From Vitrella brassicaformis (Eukaryota; Sar; Vitrellaceae): DNA of 64,000 bases. Positions 23,835 to 35,355 of this stretch are shown one piece after another; positions within the stretch are counted from its first letter, which is position 1; every line of letters begins with the position of its first letter. The translations under genes and the position numbers were made by a program. Under the pieces are notes generated by a model. The model was not told the DNA's origin. It saw only the letters and a program-made list of their open reading frames with translations, and ran no database searches. The stretch lies in NCBI GenBank assembly GCA_001179505.1, contig CDMY01000374.1:31439-95438 (forward strand), written 5' to 3'.

Positions 23835-26382
23835 ATGGCTTCGGGCGTGCCCCTCCCCAAGGAGACTTCCCTCGACATCCTGAACAAGGCCAATTGCGAA
23901 GCATCGGTAAGCGGGCAGTCTTCGTGAGTCAGACGGCATGTCAGCCAGTGTGTGGTCATGTCAGGTGATGCTTGTGCCGGCGGGTGAACCTAAGAGAGTT
24001 CGAGAGCGGCTGAAGAAGGAGGAGAAGAAGTACGATAGAAAGGGCATCGAAATGGAGCTCACTGGGGAAGTCTGTGGCGTCGAGGTCGGCGCAAAGCCAG
24101 GGTTCAAGTGGGAGAGTGGGTAAGAACAATGCGGAGACTAGGGCGGAAGACATTTTTGATGATCGCCCTTCTCCCATGCAATGCAGTGAGGAGAAGGAGG
24201 AGGAGATCGATGTGGAGGTTGAGTATGCGTATTTCCGCCTGGCCAAGGAATGGCACAAGCTCGATCCTGGCAAGAAGATGACCCTGCACACCATCAGCCC
24301 CTGCTACATCTCCATCTTCATCGACGGCAGCAAGCACAAGGCCATGGACCGAATGATCCACCCTAACGAACTGCGGGATGAGAACGGCATTGTGCTTGTC
24401 AGGAGTAACCCTCCCTTCGTGTCCTACAACGAGTATTTCCACCAAGAGAGAAACATCGAGGCTACCGGCTTCCGGCTGCATATGTACAACCTCGGTAGTG
24501 GTACAAGTGACACCGTGCTTACGGCTGTGCATGGCGTCGGTCCCGGTGCAAAGGCTTCTGTGGTCTTGAAAACGAAGACGCCGGCGCCCCGCAAGGAGGA
24601 CGAGCCTGTGGACAATTCGCAGCTCTGGATGGACCACACAGATCCCTTCTGCCCCGAAGAGACCTTCCGCCTTGTGTCTGCAGCCTTCCCTCAGTCAACC
24701 CTTCGAGTGCACAAGGAAAACAAGACGCTTCTACTGGATACGCCGACGATCACGACTCCTCAGGCGAGGGAGAAGGGCACGGCCAGCTTGGAGCACTGGA
24801 AAATGACAGGGGCCGCCTTGAGCAAGCCACTTGATTTGTGCCAGTCTTTCTCTGCATGCTGCAAGCCCTCGGTGTCAAAGGACGACGAGATCAACACGCA
24901 GAAGCACACCTCGGGGCGCAGGATCAGTGCCACGTACGGCGTGGCGTCGACTCTGTCGTGTGAAGGCCTGCCGGAGCATCTGATGTGTGTGGTGAACGAC
25001 ACCGTCGTCATGAAGAAGATCGGATGCTGTGACCGGACGCCTCACCTGTGGCAAGCTGGTGAACCAATCGTAATTAAAGGTACTCATAGGCTGCAGAGGA
25101 CGTGTGGTGCGTGCATTTGATAGTGTCTTGTTTCTGTCCTCAGGGCAAACGGTCCCTATCGATCGGAAAGGGGCGGCTCACGACGCAGACACGACAGCAA
25201 GCGAAGAGGTCAAGCAGGGAATGAATGCTTTGAAGTCCTCTTCATGTCTCTTGTCTCTCGTTCCAGAACAAAACCATCTTTGAAGCGTGTGCCGAGGGCT
25301 CCGAGGGCGACCTGAAGGCGTTGATCAAATTCATCACCAAGAAAAGGCCCCAAGTGTCTCGAGGACGCTGACGACGACGGCTTCACGCCTCTGCACTACA
25401 GCGCCCAGAACGGCCAGGAGATGTTGGTCAAGGAGATTGTCGAGCGAGGAGGGAAGCACCTCATTGAGAAACGGACGAAGGTTCAGGAAGAGCCCACTCC
25501 TACACATCTTGCGGCGAAACGAGGGCATGTGTCGGTGGTCAACCTGCTGCTGAAACTGGGAGGAGACCGTCTTCTCACCATCCAAGACAAAGTAAGTGTC
25601 ATCTTCGTGCTTTCAAATGACAGACTGGCAGACAGTTCATGCAACTTTCGCGTGTCTGCTGTGTCTCTTGCGTGTAGTATGGTCGCACGATTGCCGGCGT
25701 CGCTGCGGAGGAGGGACAGCTGGCGGTGCTCAAGGCCATCGTCGAGCGAAAAGGCGTCGACTTCATCCTCTCACTCGAATCCAACGTACACCTGTTTCGC
25801 ACAAATCATGTCTCCTGCACAAAGGTCTTCGTATTCTTTCAGGGTCGGACGGTTTTCCACGACGCTGCCTTTGGTGGCCATGTGAGCGTGTTGCGGCAGC
25901 TAGTCGAGTGGAGCGGCAGCCCCCTGGCCCTCAAAATTGGCAACCAACATGGCCTCACTCCTTTGCACATGGCTGCCAGCGGCAATCGTGTGGAGGCGAT
26001 GGAGTATCTGCTGAAGGAGGGAGGGGTGACCCTGCTTCAGAAGACCAACACGGTCGGCGGAGACACAGAAGAGAAGTGTTCTCTGTTGTCACTCTTTTCT
26101 CTTCATTTCCGCTGCGTGCAGTTCCGCAACACCTCAATGCATCTAGCCTGCCTGCAAGGGCACAGGGAGGCCGCCATCTGCATGGTCAACAAGCAAGGAG
26201 GCCGCGATCTTCTCAAGAAAACCAACAAACATGTAAGGAATGCACGCACAGAGTCATGGCAAGCGATCTCCCTCTCTCGCCGTCCCTGTGTGTTTGTGTG
26301 TGTAAAGGGGAAGACGCCGATTGATTTGGCAAAGTGGAGGGGCCATGGGGATTTAGCGACAGAGTTGGAGAGTAAGGGCTGA
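23835..26382 (+). CDS. Ankyrin-repeat protein with a large unrecognised N-terminal region
   Basis: MASGVPLPKETSLDIL opens at 23835. After two introns a long exon (about 24186-25080) encodes about 300 residues I do not recognise, starting acidic (EEKEEEIDVEVEYAYF) and containing HTISPCYISIFIDGSKHKAM, FRLHMYNLGSG and HLWQAGEPIVIK; it appears beta-rich. The C-terminal half is ankyrin repeats, mostly one per exon: TIFEACAEGSEGDLKALIKF (25270), FTPLHYSAQNGQEMLVKEIV (25381), THLAAKRGHVSVVNLLLKLG (25503), GRTIAGVAAEEGQLAVLKAI (25681), VFHDAAFGGHVSVLRQLVEW, TPLHMAASGNRVEAMEYLLK, TSMHLACLQGHREAAICMVN (26133) and KTPIDLAKWRGHGDL, stop TGA 26380-26382. Within the exon at 25270-25590 the frame breaks at the A run 25342-25345: removing one A restores KKGPKCLEDADDDG. 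This is a sequencing error or a real lesion. No kinase domain. Confidence 0.8.
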
Positions 26383-27058
26383 TGTGGGCGTGCGGGCAGA
26401 CAACACGGTGGTCTGATGTGGTCTCCTGAGTGCTACTTCACCTTAAGCCGTTAAATGAGGTTGCGAATCGATGGATGCACTTGGCTATCCACTACACACC
26501 ACTAAGTCGTCGTGGCGTGTGAATTGCGCTGCCTGCACTGCACTGCATCACTCACTCAAATGCCTGTCAGACCTTATGGCAAGATTGCACAGCGGGCCCA
26601 CACACTGCGCGTCAGTCAGGGATTCAGTGCAACACAACGCACCTCAACTGAGTCTCCCCCACATCCATCCATCCATGAATGGCAATACGTCTGTATGTCT
26701 CGAGTATGTATGTACATCAGACCAATGAGCGTTACAGCAGCAGAGCATCCAAGCCATCCGTTATGCAGAGAGAAAGCTGTACACACCAGGAGAGCTAGAG
26801 GGAGTCGTATCATCTGTATCCATGTATCCACCAGCAACAAGGAGAGATCGAGATAATCGAGACAAAGAAGGCCAAAAACGGCCCGACTGACTGTCTGTCC
26901 GTTCCACCCACCCACCCATAGCACAGACAGATGGATCGTTGATCAGCGGACTGACACCCACCAGCAGAGCAACCAGCATTCAAAAACACATTCCATCAAG
27001 CAGGCATGAATGACCTGGCCCCAAAACGACCCACCCTCACGCCCTCCTTCCTTCCCCC
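26383..27058. other. Intergenic, no gene seen
   Basis: Two genes converge here. Open frames are short and lack splice-linked partners or motifs. Short ATCC and CCCA repeats occur (for example 26670-26680 and 26909-26920). Confidence 0.5.
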
Positions 27059-27586
27059 TCATTTGTCGCCCCCAGCCGCCTCGAACCTTGCATCTTCGTG
27101 CGGCCCATCTGGACCGCTCTCCTCATCATCAGACGAGCTGCTCTCGTCTTCTTCCTGGTCGCCTTCCTGCCTCTCACCAGCCCCACCACCACCACCACCA
27201 GCAAGCATAGCGTGCCGCGTCAAGCTCTTCCTCAGTCTCTCAGCCAGCACCTCCCTGTCCAATATGACGCTCGCCCCACCGCCACAAAAGTCCCTGTTCT
27301 TGACATCCTTGATAAGTGACCCGTCCTCCTCGCTCAAGTCATCATCAGTGGCTATCTCTGCCAGCTGCCGATACTGGGGGTCCTTCGCAGTGAGGAACTC
27401 CAGGCGCACACTGTCTGGCGTGAACTCGATATGCGAGAAGGCCGACTTTCTGTTGGGATTGAGCACCACGTTCTTGTAGGCCTTGCCGAGCTCGTGAGGC
27501 TGCTGGAGGCGCGAGAGGAAGCCTGCTTGCGCCTTGGCACCTTGCAGGGCCTGCGGGAAGATCTGCACGAGGGCTTTGCCCTTCAT
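27059..27586 (-). CDS. Small acidic-tailed protein, unrecognised
   Basis: A single uninterrupted 175-residue frame from ATG 27586, unusual in this intron-rich window. The first 100 residues look globular (QQPHELGKAYKNVVLNPNRK, then FSHIEFTPDSVRLEFLTAK). The middle holds a basic REVLAERLRKSLTRHAM segment. The tail has six Gly followed by an acidic/Ser run with EEDESSSSDDEE. The N-terminus MKGKALVQIFPQALQGAKAQ is basic and free of acidic residues, which could be a mitochondrial signal (inference). I do not recognise the family. It is divergent from the RBR gene, 216 bp away. Confidence 0.6.
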   Translation of the reverse strand: MKGKALVQIFPQALQGAKAQAGFLSRLQQPHELGKAYKNVVLNPNRKSAFSHIEFTPDSVRLEFLTAKDPQYRQLAEIATDDDLSEEDGSLIKDVKNRDFCGGGASVILDREVLAERLRKSLTRHAMLAGGGGGGAGERQEGDQEEDESSSSDDEESGPDGPHEDARFEAAGGDK

Positions 27587-27802
27587 TTCGAGAAGAGAAG
27601 AAGCAAAACAAGGACGCCCAGAGCCTCACCAGGGGCTGACAGAGGGGAAGAGAGGAAAGACGCTGAAAACGGATGCGAGCTAAAGTTGCGAGCTCCGATC
27701 GCTGAAGACAGGAAATGACGTTTTCGAAAACAAACGGGAGATATCCATCAAGAAGATATGGTGTGAGGCCGTGAGGCCATCGTCTTTCGCTTACAGAAGA
27801 GA

Positions 27803-29726
27803 ATGAGCGTCATCAGAAGCTTTTCGTCATCCCCCGCCTCTGAACAGCAAGCACAGCAGGCAGGTGCTACCCGGTCCATCTCGTCGCCGTCGGCCAGCGG
27901 CTCCCAGCCCCAGGAGCAGCGGTGGTGGCAGCGGGTGCTCTTCGGCTGCTCGTCCGTCACACTCCCTCACGACCGCTTCGAGGAGGCTGCCGTCATCACC
28001 AGAGTCACGCCAGCCATTGAGAGCATCTTGGACCAACAGGTTGATGAGGATTGGGAAATTGTCGACTTGGCCGTCCCCGCCGCAGCTGCTGTGGCAGATG
28101 ACGGCATCATCACCCGAGATGGCGGTGTGGCCGGGTTTGGTGAGGTGGAGAGCAGCCACAGCACGACGCCCGTGAGGCGCGAGAAGAGCGGCAGGAAGGA
28201 GGGGACATCGAGTGCGGACGAGGAGGGGGCGACGCTGCTGCTGCCTGCGATAGTGATGACGAGTGGGGACGGGGAGGAGTGTCCCATATGCGGTGAGGAG
28301 AGGGGTGAGTTGGTGTGGTTCGGCTGCTGCGAGAGGGTCAGTGGAGATGTGGCCTATCGGGCGTGCCACGAGTGTTTGGAGAGGCACATCGAGGTGCAGC
28401 TCAAGGTGAGCATCTCGTCATGGGCAGACGGACAGACAGACAGACAGACAGACAAACGGACAGGCGCCCGTGTGTTCTGGTGTGTGTTAGGATCTGTTCT
28501 TCCTTCCCAAGCTGAAGTGCATCTGCGGTCAGTCCAACGGTCTGTCTTTCCTCGCCGTCAAGCCTTACATATCCAAGGACCTCCAGGCGCGCATCCACGA
28601 GCTGGCACGACGCGCACTGACTTTCAGGTACGCCCTAGTGCGCGTGGGCTGACGAGACCGTTTCTCATCATGTGTCGTGTGTTGGTGTGTGTGCTGTCAG
28701 GTGTGCGTGTGACGAGACTGACAGTTTGTATCATGAGAGCGGCGGCAACACCGATCGCAGGAGGGAGGTCATGAGGAAGTGAGTCAAGAAGATGATTGTG
28801 TGTCTTCCGCCGTCACAGCCACGTGTGCACATGTGTGTCTGTGCATCACACAGGGTCGGCCGTGCGGTGCGAGCTCTGGGTGAGGGGGAGAGCAACAAAC
28901 TCAAACAGGCAGCGTGGAAATACCAGGTCACCACACCACAGCACACGCGCCTCACCAGCCACCGAATACTCATACACATGCTCTCCCTTTTCCCACACCT
29001 GACTGCAGGCGTATGCGACTGGTGCGCGTGAGTGTCTGAATGAGGTGATCGGGCTGTACGAGTCGGCGGATGTGGCCGATGAAGGGTCTGAGGGCGCCAA
29101 GAGGCTAATCGAGGCCATCGAGGAACCTGAGAGGAAGTGAGCAGACAGACAATCAAACACACAGATGTATGTGTATCTGCGTGTGGATGCGTGGGCGGTC
29201 ATCAGGGTGTCGCTGCATCTGCGCTTCTTGGCCACGTGGCCAAGATTCGAGACGGAGTGCTGCGAGGACGTCAGTGGCCTATAGCAAACGAGAGAAACAC
29301 ACCATCATGACGGTCATCTATATGTATTTTTTGTGTGTGTGCTCATGCAGATATTCTGTTGGAGGTGTCAGATGGCCCACGGGGACACCGATGAGTGCGA
29401 TGCCATGTACGATGAGGACAACTTCCAACGGCTCTTTCAACAGGTCAGTTTTGACACTATCAACATCCACACACACACACACACACATACACAAAGCGTA
29501 CGCTCTGTCTGCAGGAAATGTCTATCGAGCCGAAGCACTGCCCAGAGTGCGGCATCGCCGTCCTGCGGTCAGAGGGATGCAACCAGGTGTGCAGTCACAT
29601 TTCTCGTCTGTCGCGCACACCCACATCTGCATCTCTGTGTGTGATGGTGTGCAGATGACGTGCGTGTGCGGCGCGTCGTTCTGCTACGTGTGTCTCACCA
29701 CGAAGGGCGACTGCCACTGCGACTGA
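27803..29726 (+). CDS. RBR-type (RING-IBR-RING) E3 ubiquitin ligase
   Basis: Long first exon (27803-28407) with a low-complexity N-terminus, then RING1 beginning EECPICGEERGELVWFGCC and CHECLERHIE. Further exons: KLKCICGQSNGLSFLAVKP (28513), CACDETDSLYHESGG (28701), two helical exons (28854-28926, 29010-29137), an IBR-like FETECCEDV exon (about 29250) continuing to IFCWRCQMAHGDTDECDA (29350-29403), and RING2: EPKHCPECGIAVLRSEGCNQ joined to MTCVCGASFCYVC (29527-29690). It stops at TGA 29724-29726. RBR ligases take ubiquitin from E2 onto a RING2 cysteine in the GCN-x-M-x-C motif; the Cys of EGCNQ (about 29570) is the candidate. Cys/His order supports RBR rather than simple RING. Substrates unknown. 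Confidence 0.75.
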
Positions 29727-30724
29727 CGACGGGGGCGTGATTGTATAGGCCTGCTTGTCTGTGGAGATATCTGTGTATCGATGTGTATGTATTATTTGTG
29801 AACTTACTCTGCTGGGATGAATGGGTGCGGTCTTGACTGCTGGCCCGAGAGACTCACTCTGAGGTTGTTTTTCTTCTGGCTGTCGATCGATGCATCATGT
29901 CATGTCTCTTCTGACGATCTCATTGCTTGTCGTCATTCATTCTTGCATGGCGACATGGCACGAAGGCGAGAGACGCATAGACACAGACAGCCAATCCTGT
30001 GCACTGTTTTCACCTATCGCAAGCCAATCGATGAGCGCGTGATGAGCTGTGACGTATACATACGTATTTGTGCACACCTACACGTCAGTCATGTCATGTA
30101 TACCGTCCATACACATCTATACACGTCTATACGCATCAACAACAGACACGATTTGCTGTCTGCCTGTCTGTCTCTATGCATGTGTGGGTGTGGGTGTGGG
30201 TGTGGGTGTTTTTGTAATCAAGCAAAGATGTGTCTCCTCCCTCCCCATTTGCTGTTTGGGTGTCCGGAGGTGCAGAGAACCTGCCCACCTGCCTGTCCGC
30301 CTCACTGTCTGTCTGTCTGTCTGTGTGTCTGTGTGTCTGTCTGTCTGTCTGTCTGTGTCTCCATTCATCTGGATCTGCGTGTGTGTGCATTCATCTGCCT
30401 ATGTGTATAATCATCATGATGTGTTTGTGTATCATATGATGCGATTCACTCATTTCACGTTCGTGTGTTTGCATGATGACAGGGTGTATGCTGAAATCTC
30501 TATTTACACACATAATTCCGACAGACTCTTCACTTGCATGGGTGTGTGTGCATGTACTTGTGGCTGCTGTATCAATTGATTGAAATTGCGTTTCCGTCCG
30601 TCCGTCCGGCTGCAGCGGCTGGTGTCTCGACACAGGATCGATCCTGTGGGGGCTCGGTGGGGGCCCCTCCCGGTTCCCCCTCCCTCCCCTCTCCTTTTGG
30701 AGCGCGAAAAGGCATCGCCCCATC
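29727..30724. other. Intergenic with microsatellites
   Basis: Downstream of the RBR gene and upstream of KA5. It contains TACA/ACGT-rich DNA (30050-30140), a GGGTGT tandem (30184-30210) and CTGT repeats (30308-30360). No exon or RNA gene supported. The last 130 bp, G/C-rich, should hold the KA5 promoter. Confidence 0.5.
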
Positions 30725-33700
30725 ATGTCGGCCGCTCCCCGCCTCCGCATCGGTCGCAAGGACCTCACATTCAACGAGGCAGACAGGCTGGGTGAGCTCG
30801 AGACCTTCGCGCACCACACCGTCAGGGGAATGCGTGTGTGTGGCACTGTGGGTGTGTTCAGGGAGGGGGGGCTTCGGAACGGTCTTCAAGGGCATGTGGA
30901 AAGGTCAGCCTGTGGCTGTCAAGGTGGTCGACGAGGACATCAGACAAGAAATCGACAGAGATGTGGGCAAAGCGATACCTCCCGAATGAATGACGACTGT
31001 TACGAGTGTCTTTTGCTCATGCAGGACCTCTACGACGAGGTCTTGAAGGAGGTGGAGCCGATGCTGCACGTCAAACACCCCTATGTCATCAAGTTCCTGG
31101 GCATCTGCACCGACAAAACATATGGGCCCATGATCATCACAGGTGAACTCTGCTGTCTGCTCGTCGCGCCCACTTGCCTGCGGATTGTTTTCATGTGTCT
31201 CAGAGTTGTGTGAAGGGGGCTCGCTGCAGTCGTATCTCGAGAGTGGGGAGCCCCTGTCAGCCGACCTCCGCGCCAAGTTCACCAAACAGGTGAGAAACAA
31301 ATTAGGGCAGTAAGCCGAATCATCATACCGGCTCTTTGCTCCCTGACAGATTTGTGAAGCCATGCAAGCTTTTCACGACCATGGCGTTGTGCATAGAGAC
31401 CTAAAACCTGGCAACATACTCGTAAGCTGCACGCTGAGCCGTGCATTGTCCATTTGCTGTTTGTTTATGCTGCAGGTGACCAAACTATTTGACCTGAAAA
31501 TCACAGACTTCGGTCTCGTCATTGACCTCAGCAAGACACTGTCGACGGCACAAGGCGGTAAAGAGACGCATACAGAAAGAGACTCCGATTCAAATACACA
31601 TCACACGTCTATGTGCAGGGGCTGGCACATTTTTGTACATGGCCCCTGAGGCACTCGATTCGAATGGTGAAGTCAATCCAGCACCAAATAATGTTGTGTT
31701 CATGCATGGCTTGTGTGGCAGCCAAGGGGTTGACGACAGCGGCGGACATCTGGGCCGTCGGGGCGATCATCCTGCAGCTGCACGGCGTCTCAGTGCAGGT
31801 TCTGTTTAAGTGCCTCGTCAGATTGCGGAAGGTCCACCGAAGCGAACCCAAGACAGAAAGATAGAGTGCTATAGCTGGAGCCATTGTCACTGCCTTTAAT
31901 ATATGCAGGCACCCGACATTCCCGACTCCATCCCTCCACAGGCCAGAGACATCATCAAAGTAAGCGGACTGCTGTTTTCACATCGATTGCCGTACTTCGG
32001 AAAGGCCCTTGTTTTTCTCTGCGTGAAATGGATGATTCATCAGAAATGCTTTGCCGAGAAGCCCGCCGATCGGCCCACAGCCAAACAAGTCACATACAAG
32101 CGATCCGACACGGCAAATTGAGGGTGCTGATACGTCTGTCGCTTCTTGTTCACAGATTCTCGAGAAGCTGGGGGTCTCGTACGTGCCCTCAACTCAACAG
32201 GGGGCTGCTCCGCATACTCGGAAGGGCCCAATGGGGTGGCTGTTAGGAAGCTTCAAACGACAAGGTGCGTCTACACATGCTTAAGCTGCACACGATCGAT
32301 CGCATACGTGTTTGTCATTTTGTCTCGTTCTGGCCTCCAGCGGCTGTTTCGCATTCTCCGACAAGTGCATCGTCCACCAATGTGTCTGCCGTCGGGCACT
32401 CGTCCAGTGTGCACATGAGCACGGCCAACACCACAACGGGGCCGCCCAGCAGTGTGGCCAAGACCTCTCAGCCGCCCCCACAGCACATTGGTCGGGGAGA
32501 CACACACACACAGAGGGAGCCACACCTTTCGATGCTCTGTCGGTGTCGTGCAGCGCCTCCCGCCCAGCAGCCGTATGTGAAGACACCGGAGAGCGCCCCA
32601 CCGCCGCAGATCAAACACGTCAGGGAGACAGCAGCTTGAATCCCACACGTCAATGGGCCGCTGGTATTGTGCTGGCTGTGGGCAGACTGACATCTTCGAA
32701 GCCGTCAATGCCGCCGATCCGCAGTCCGACAAAGACACCCACACCCACCCATTGGCACTCGTGCGCGTGTGTGTGTGGTGTGTGTCAGGAATGTTCGTTT
32801 GCTCATCGCGAGGGACGGCAAGGGCATACTCGACAAACGAGACAACAACGGGGTATGCAACCATGAAGGCGACAGAGATTCCCTCAGTGGTCTGTCTGTG
32901 TGTTCTCGTTCATGCAGTGGACACCCTTCATCAAGGCTGCAACAAAGGGTCACGTGGGCGTCATGTCGGTTATCTATGAGAGCAAACCTGACGTACTGCA
33001 GCAAACAGACGAGGTACCTTGTGTGCTGCTGGATGAGCAGAAAATGTGTCTTGGCCGTGCCGAATGCAGACGTATGGATCGAATGCCATGCACAAGGCTG
33101 CCCTGTATGGCCATGTTGCGGCTGTCAATCAGCTGATGGCGTGGGATGCCAAACTGCTCGATGCACGCGGTGGCGCGGTAAGAGACTTCACACATGTCTC
33201 TGACGCCTCACTGTGTCACTTGCGTGTGTGTGTTGATTGCAGGATGGCAAGACGCCATTCATAATGGCGGTTTGCAACAAGGGTCACGTCGATGTGATGA
33301 AGTTTCTGTATGCCAAACGAAAGGACCTGCTTACACAGACGGACAATGTGAGACAACACAGTCTTCTCTCACTGATTGATTGCCTTCTTCCTGTGTGCAT
33401 GACACACACAGAACGGAGACACGGCACTCCATTGGGCTGCATTCTGGGGCAAATCTGCGGCTGTGTCTCAGCTGTGAGCGACACAGATGACTGACTGACG
33501 CGAACATCTCATCCACACTCTCTCTCTCTCTCTCTGTGTCATTCTCAAAGGCTTGAGTGGGGCGGCGGTGCGCTGCTGGACATCAAAGGCAATTACGTGA
33601 GTGCACACAGACATTCCCACCATCGATGGGCTGAGTGGTGTGCTCATCTCATCTCATGACCAACAGGGGAAGACGCCGTGGGACGATGCAAAGGACAAGC

Positions 33701-34878
33701 CGGAGATCAGAGAGATCATGCAGAAGTACAAGCGGTACGCAGCGTTCCCTACCCAGCAGCCGTCAGCGAAGACACCGCCGAGCGCCCCACAGCCGCAGAT
33801 CAAACACGTAAGGGAGACGGCAGATGAACCCCACACGTCAATTGGCCGCTGTTCTTGTGCTGGTTGTGTGGCAGACGGACATCTTTGAGGCCGCCAAGTT
33901 CGGCGATTTGCAGTCCGTCCGTTTGTTCATCGAGCGAGACGGCAAGAACATTCTCGACAAACGAGACGGCGGGGTATGCAATCGTGAAGCCGACAGAAAT
34001 GCCCTCGGTGGTCTGTCTGTGTGCTCTCATTTCTGCAGTTCACGCCCTTCCTGTAGGCTGCAGCAAAAGGTCACGTGGGCGTCATGTCGGTGATGTATGA
34101 GAGCAAACCCGACGTACTGCAGCAAACAGGCCTGGTACCGACACAGACAATGCATCTTCTGTGCTGCTGCTGGTCATGGTGAGAAGATGTGTGTTGGCTG
34201 TGATGGAATGCAGTCTGGTCGGAATGCCCTGCACTGGGCTGCTCGAGAGGGCCATGTTGCGGCGGTCAATAAGTTGATGGAGTGGGATCCCAAACTGATC
34301 GACGCACGCAACGAGGTAACAGAGCACACCCATGTCTCTGACGTTCCAGTGTGCCGATTGTGTGTGTGTGTGTGTTGATTGCAGCATGGCACCACGCCAT
34401 TCATCAAGGCTGCCAACAAGGGTCATGTCGATGTGATGAAGGCCCTGTATGCCATACGAAAGGACCTGCTGACACAGACCGACAACGTGAGACAACACAG
34501 TCTTCTCTCATCTGATTGATTGCCTTACTTTGTGTGCATGACACACACAGTTTGGACACACGGCACTCCATTATGCTGCAGGCATGGGCGAATCTGCGGC
34601 TGTGTCTCAGCTGTGGGCGACACAGATGACTGACTGACGCGAATGTCTCATCCACTCTCTCTCTCTCTCTCTGTGTGTGTCATTCTCAAAGGCTCGAGTG
34701 GGGCGGCGGTGCTCTGCTGGACATCAAAAACATATTTGTGAGTGCCCACACATATTCCCACCATCGATGGGCTGAGTGGTGTGCTCATCTCATCTCATGA
34801 CAACAGGGGGACACGCCCTGGGACAAGGCGGAGGGCAAGCCGGAGATCAGAGAGATCATGCAGAAGTACAAGCGCTAG
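30725..34878 (+). CDS. KA5: TKL-type kinase with two tandem ankyrin modules
   Basis: Starts MSAAPRLRIGRKDLTFNEAD (30725). Kinase: GGGFGTVFKGMW with VAVK (30865-30927), VKHPYVIKFLGICTDK (31068-31120), ELCEGGSLQSYLESG (31203), [17 protein letters not shown] (31375-31424), LKITDFGLVIDLSK (31495), GTFLYMAPEALDS (31624-31662), TTAADIWAVGAIILQLHG (31733-31787), PDIPDSIPPQARDIIK (31913), CFAEKPADRPTAK (32047). Catalytic residues are intact. A Ser/Thr/Pro linker with SVHMSTANTTTGPPSSVAKT (32408-32468) and QQPYVKTPESAPPPQIKH (32569-32620) precedes ankyrin module 1 (about 32690-33735), ending [13 protein letters not shown]. It then runs directly into QQPSAKTPPSAPQPQIKH (33754) and a second complete module, DIFEAAKFGDLQSVRLFIER (33883) to [13 protein letters not shown] and TAG 34876-34878. 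The PFxG exon of the kinase C-lobe was not clearly found. Confidence 0.78.
33736..34878 (+). repeat. Second copy of the ankyrin module within KA5
   Basis: Exon-by-exon duplicate of 32600-33735: linker QPQIKH, DIFEA repeat, a [14 protein letters not shown] repeat, [40 protein letters not shown], a short ALH repeat, [14 protein letters not shown] and the [13 protein letters not shown] end. Introns are similar too, including the intron with CACCATCGATGGGCTGAG (33619 and 34761), which argues for a recent duplication. Confidence 0.8.
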
Positions 34879-35355
34879 GTTCTTCTGGTTTGATGTTTTT
34901 GTGAAGTGTGTAAGGCCTTTCGTCTGTCCAGTCTGTGTGCGTGTTGGGGAGGGGGGAGCTGATAGACGCCAGACTGCCCCTCTTGTCGTGTGTGTGTGTT
35001 TGGATGGTCGGCTGCCTGAGTGCACAGCAGGTGCTCCTCGGTCAACTGAGCCCATTGCAGCCAACACAGACGCGGACCTTTGACATACAAATAGCATGCG
35101 TCCAACGTCCGCCATATGGACGAACAAACAAACAAACACACACACACACACAGATAGACAGCCAGACATCTGGGGAGACCCTGACACATGGATGGCTGAT
35201 TGGCTAACTTGCCGGTTTCGCGTCTGTGTTGGCCCGTAGCGGGTGTGAACTATCTGTTCGTTCTGTTGGCTGTACAGACAGACAGAGACCCCCAAACTTC
35301 ATCTCCGTGTGTGGATCACATCACATCACATCACAGACATCCTCACACCATCTCT
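34879..35355. other. Intergenic between KA5 and the spermidine-synthase-like gene
   Basis: Convergent gene ends. The first 50 bases resemble the KA2 3' flank. CA repeats lie at 35130-35152 and a CACAT repeat at 35319-35335. No exon supported. Confidence 0.5.

Noticed and set aside
30049-30579. Long plus-strand frame of 176 codons with Cys/Leu/Ser/Val repeats
   Set aside because: Produced by CTGT and TGTG repeats in intergenic DNA; no homology-like pattern or splice partners.
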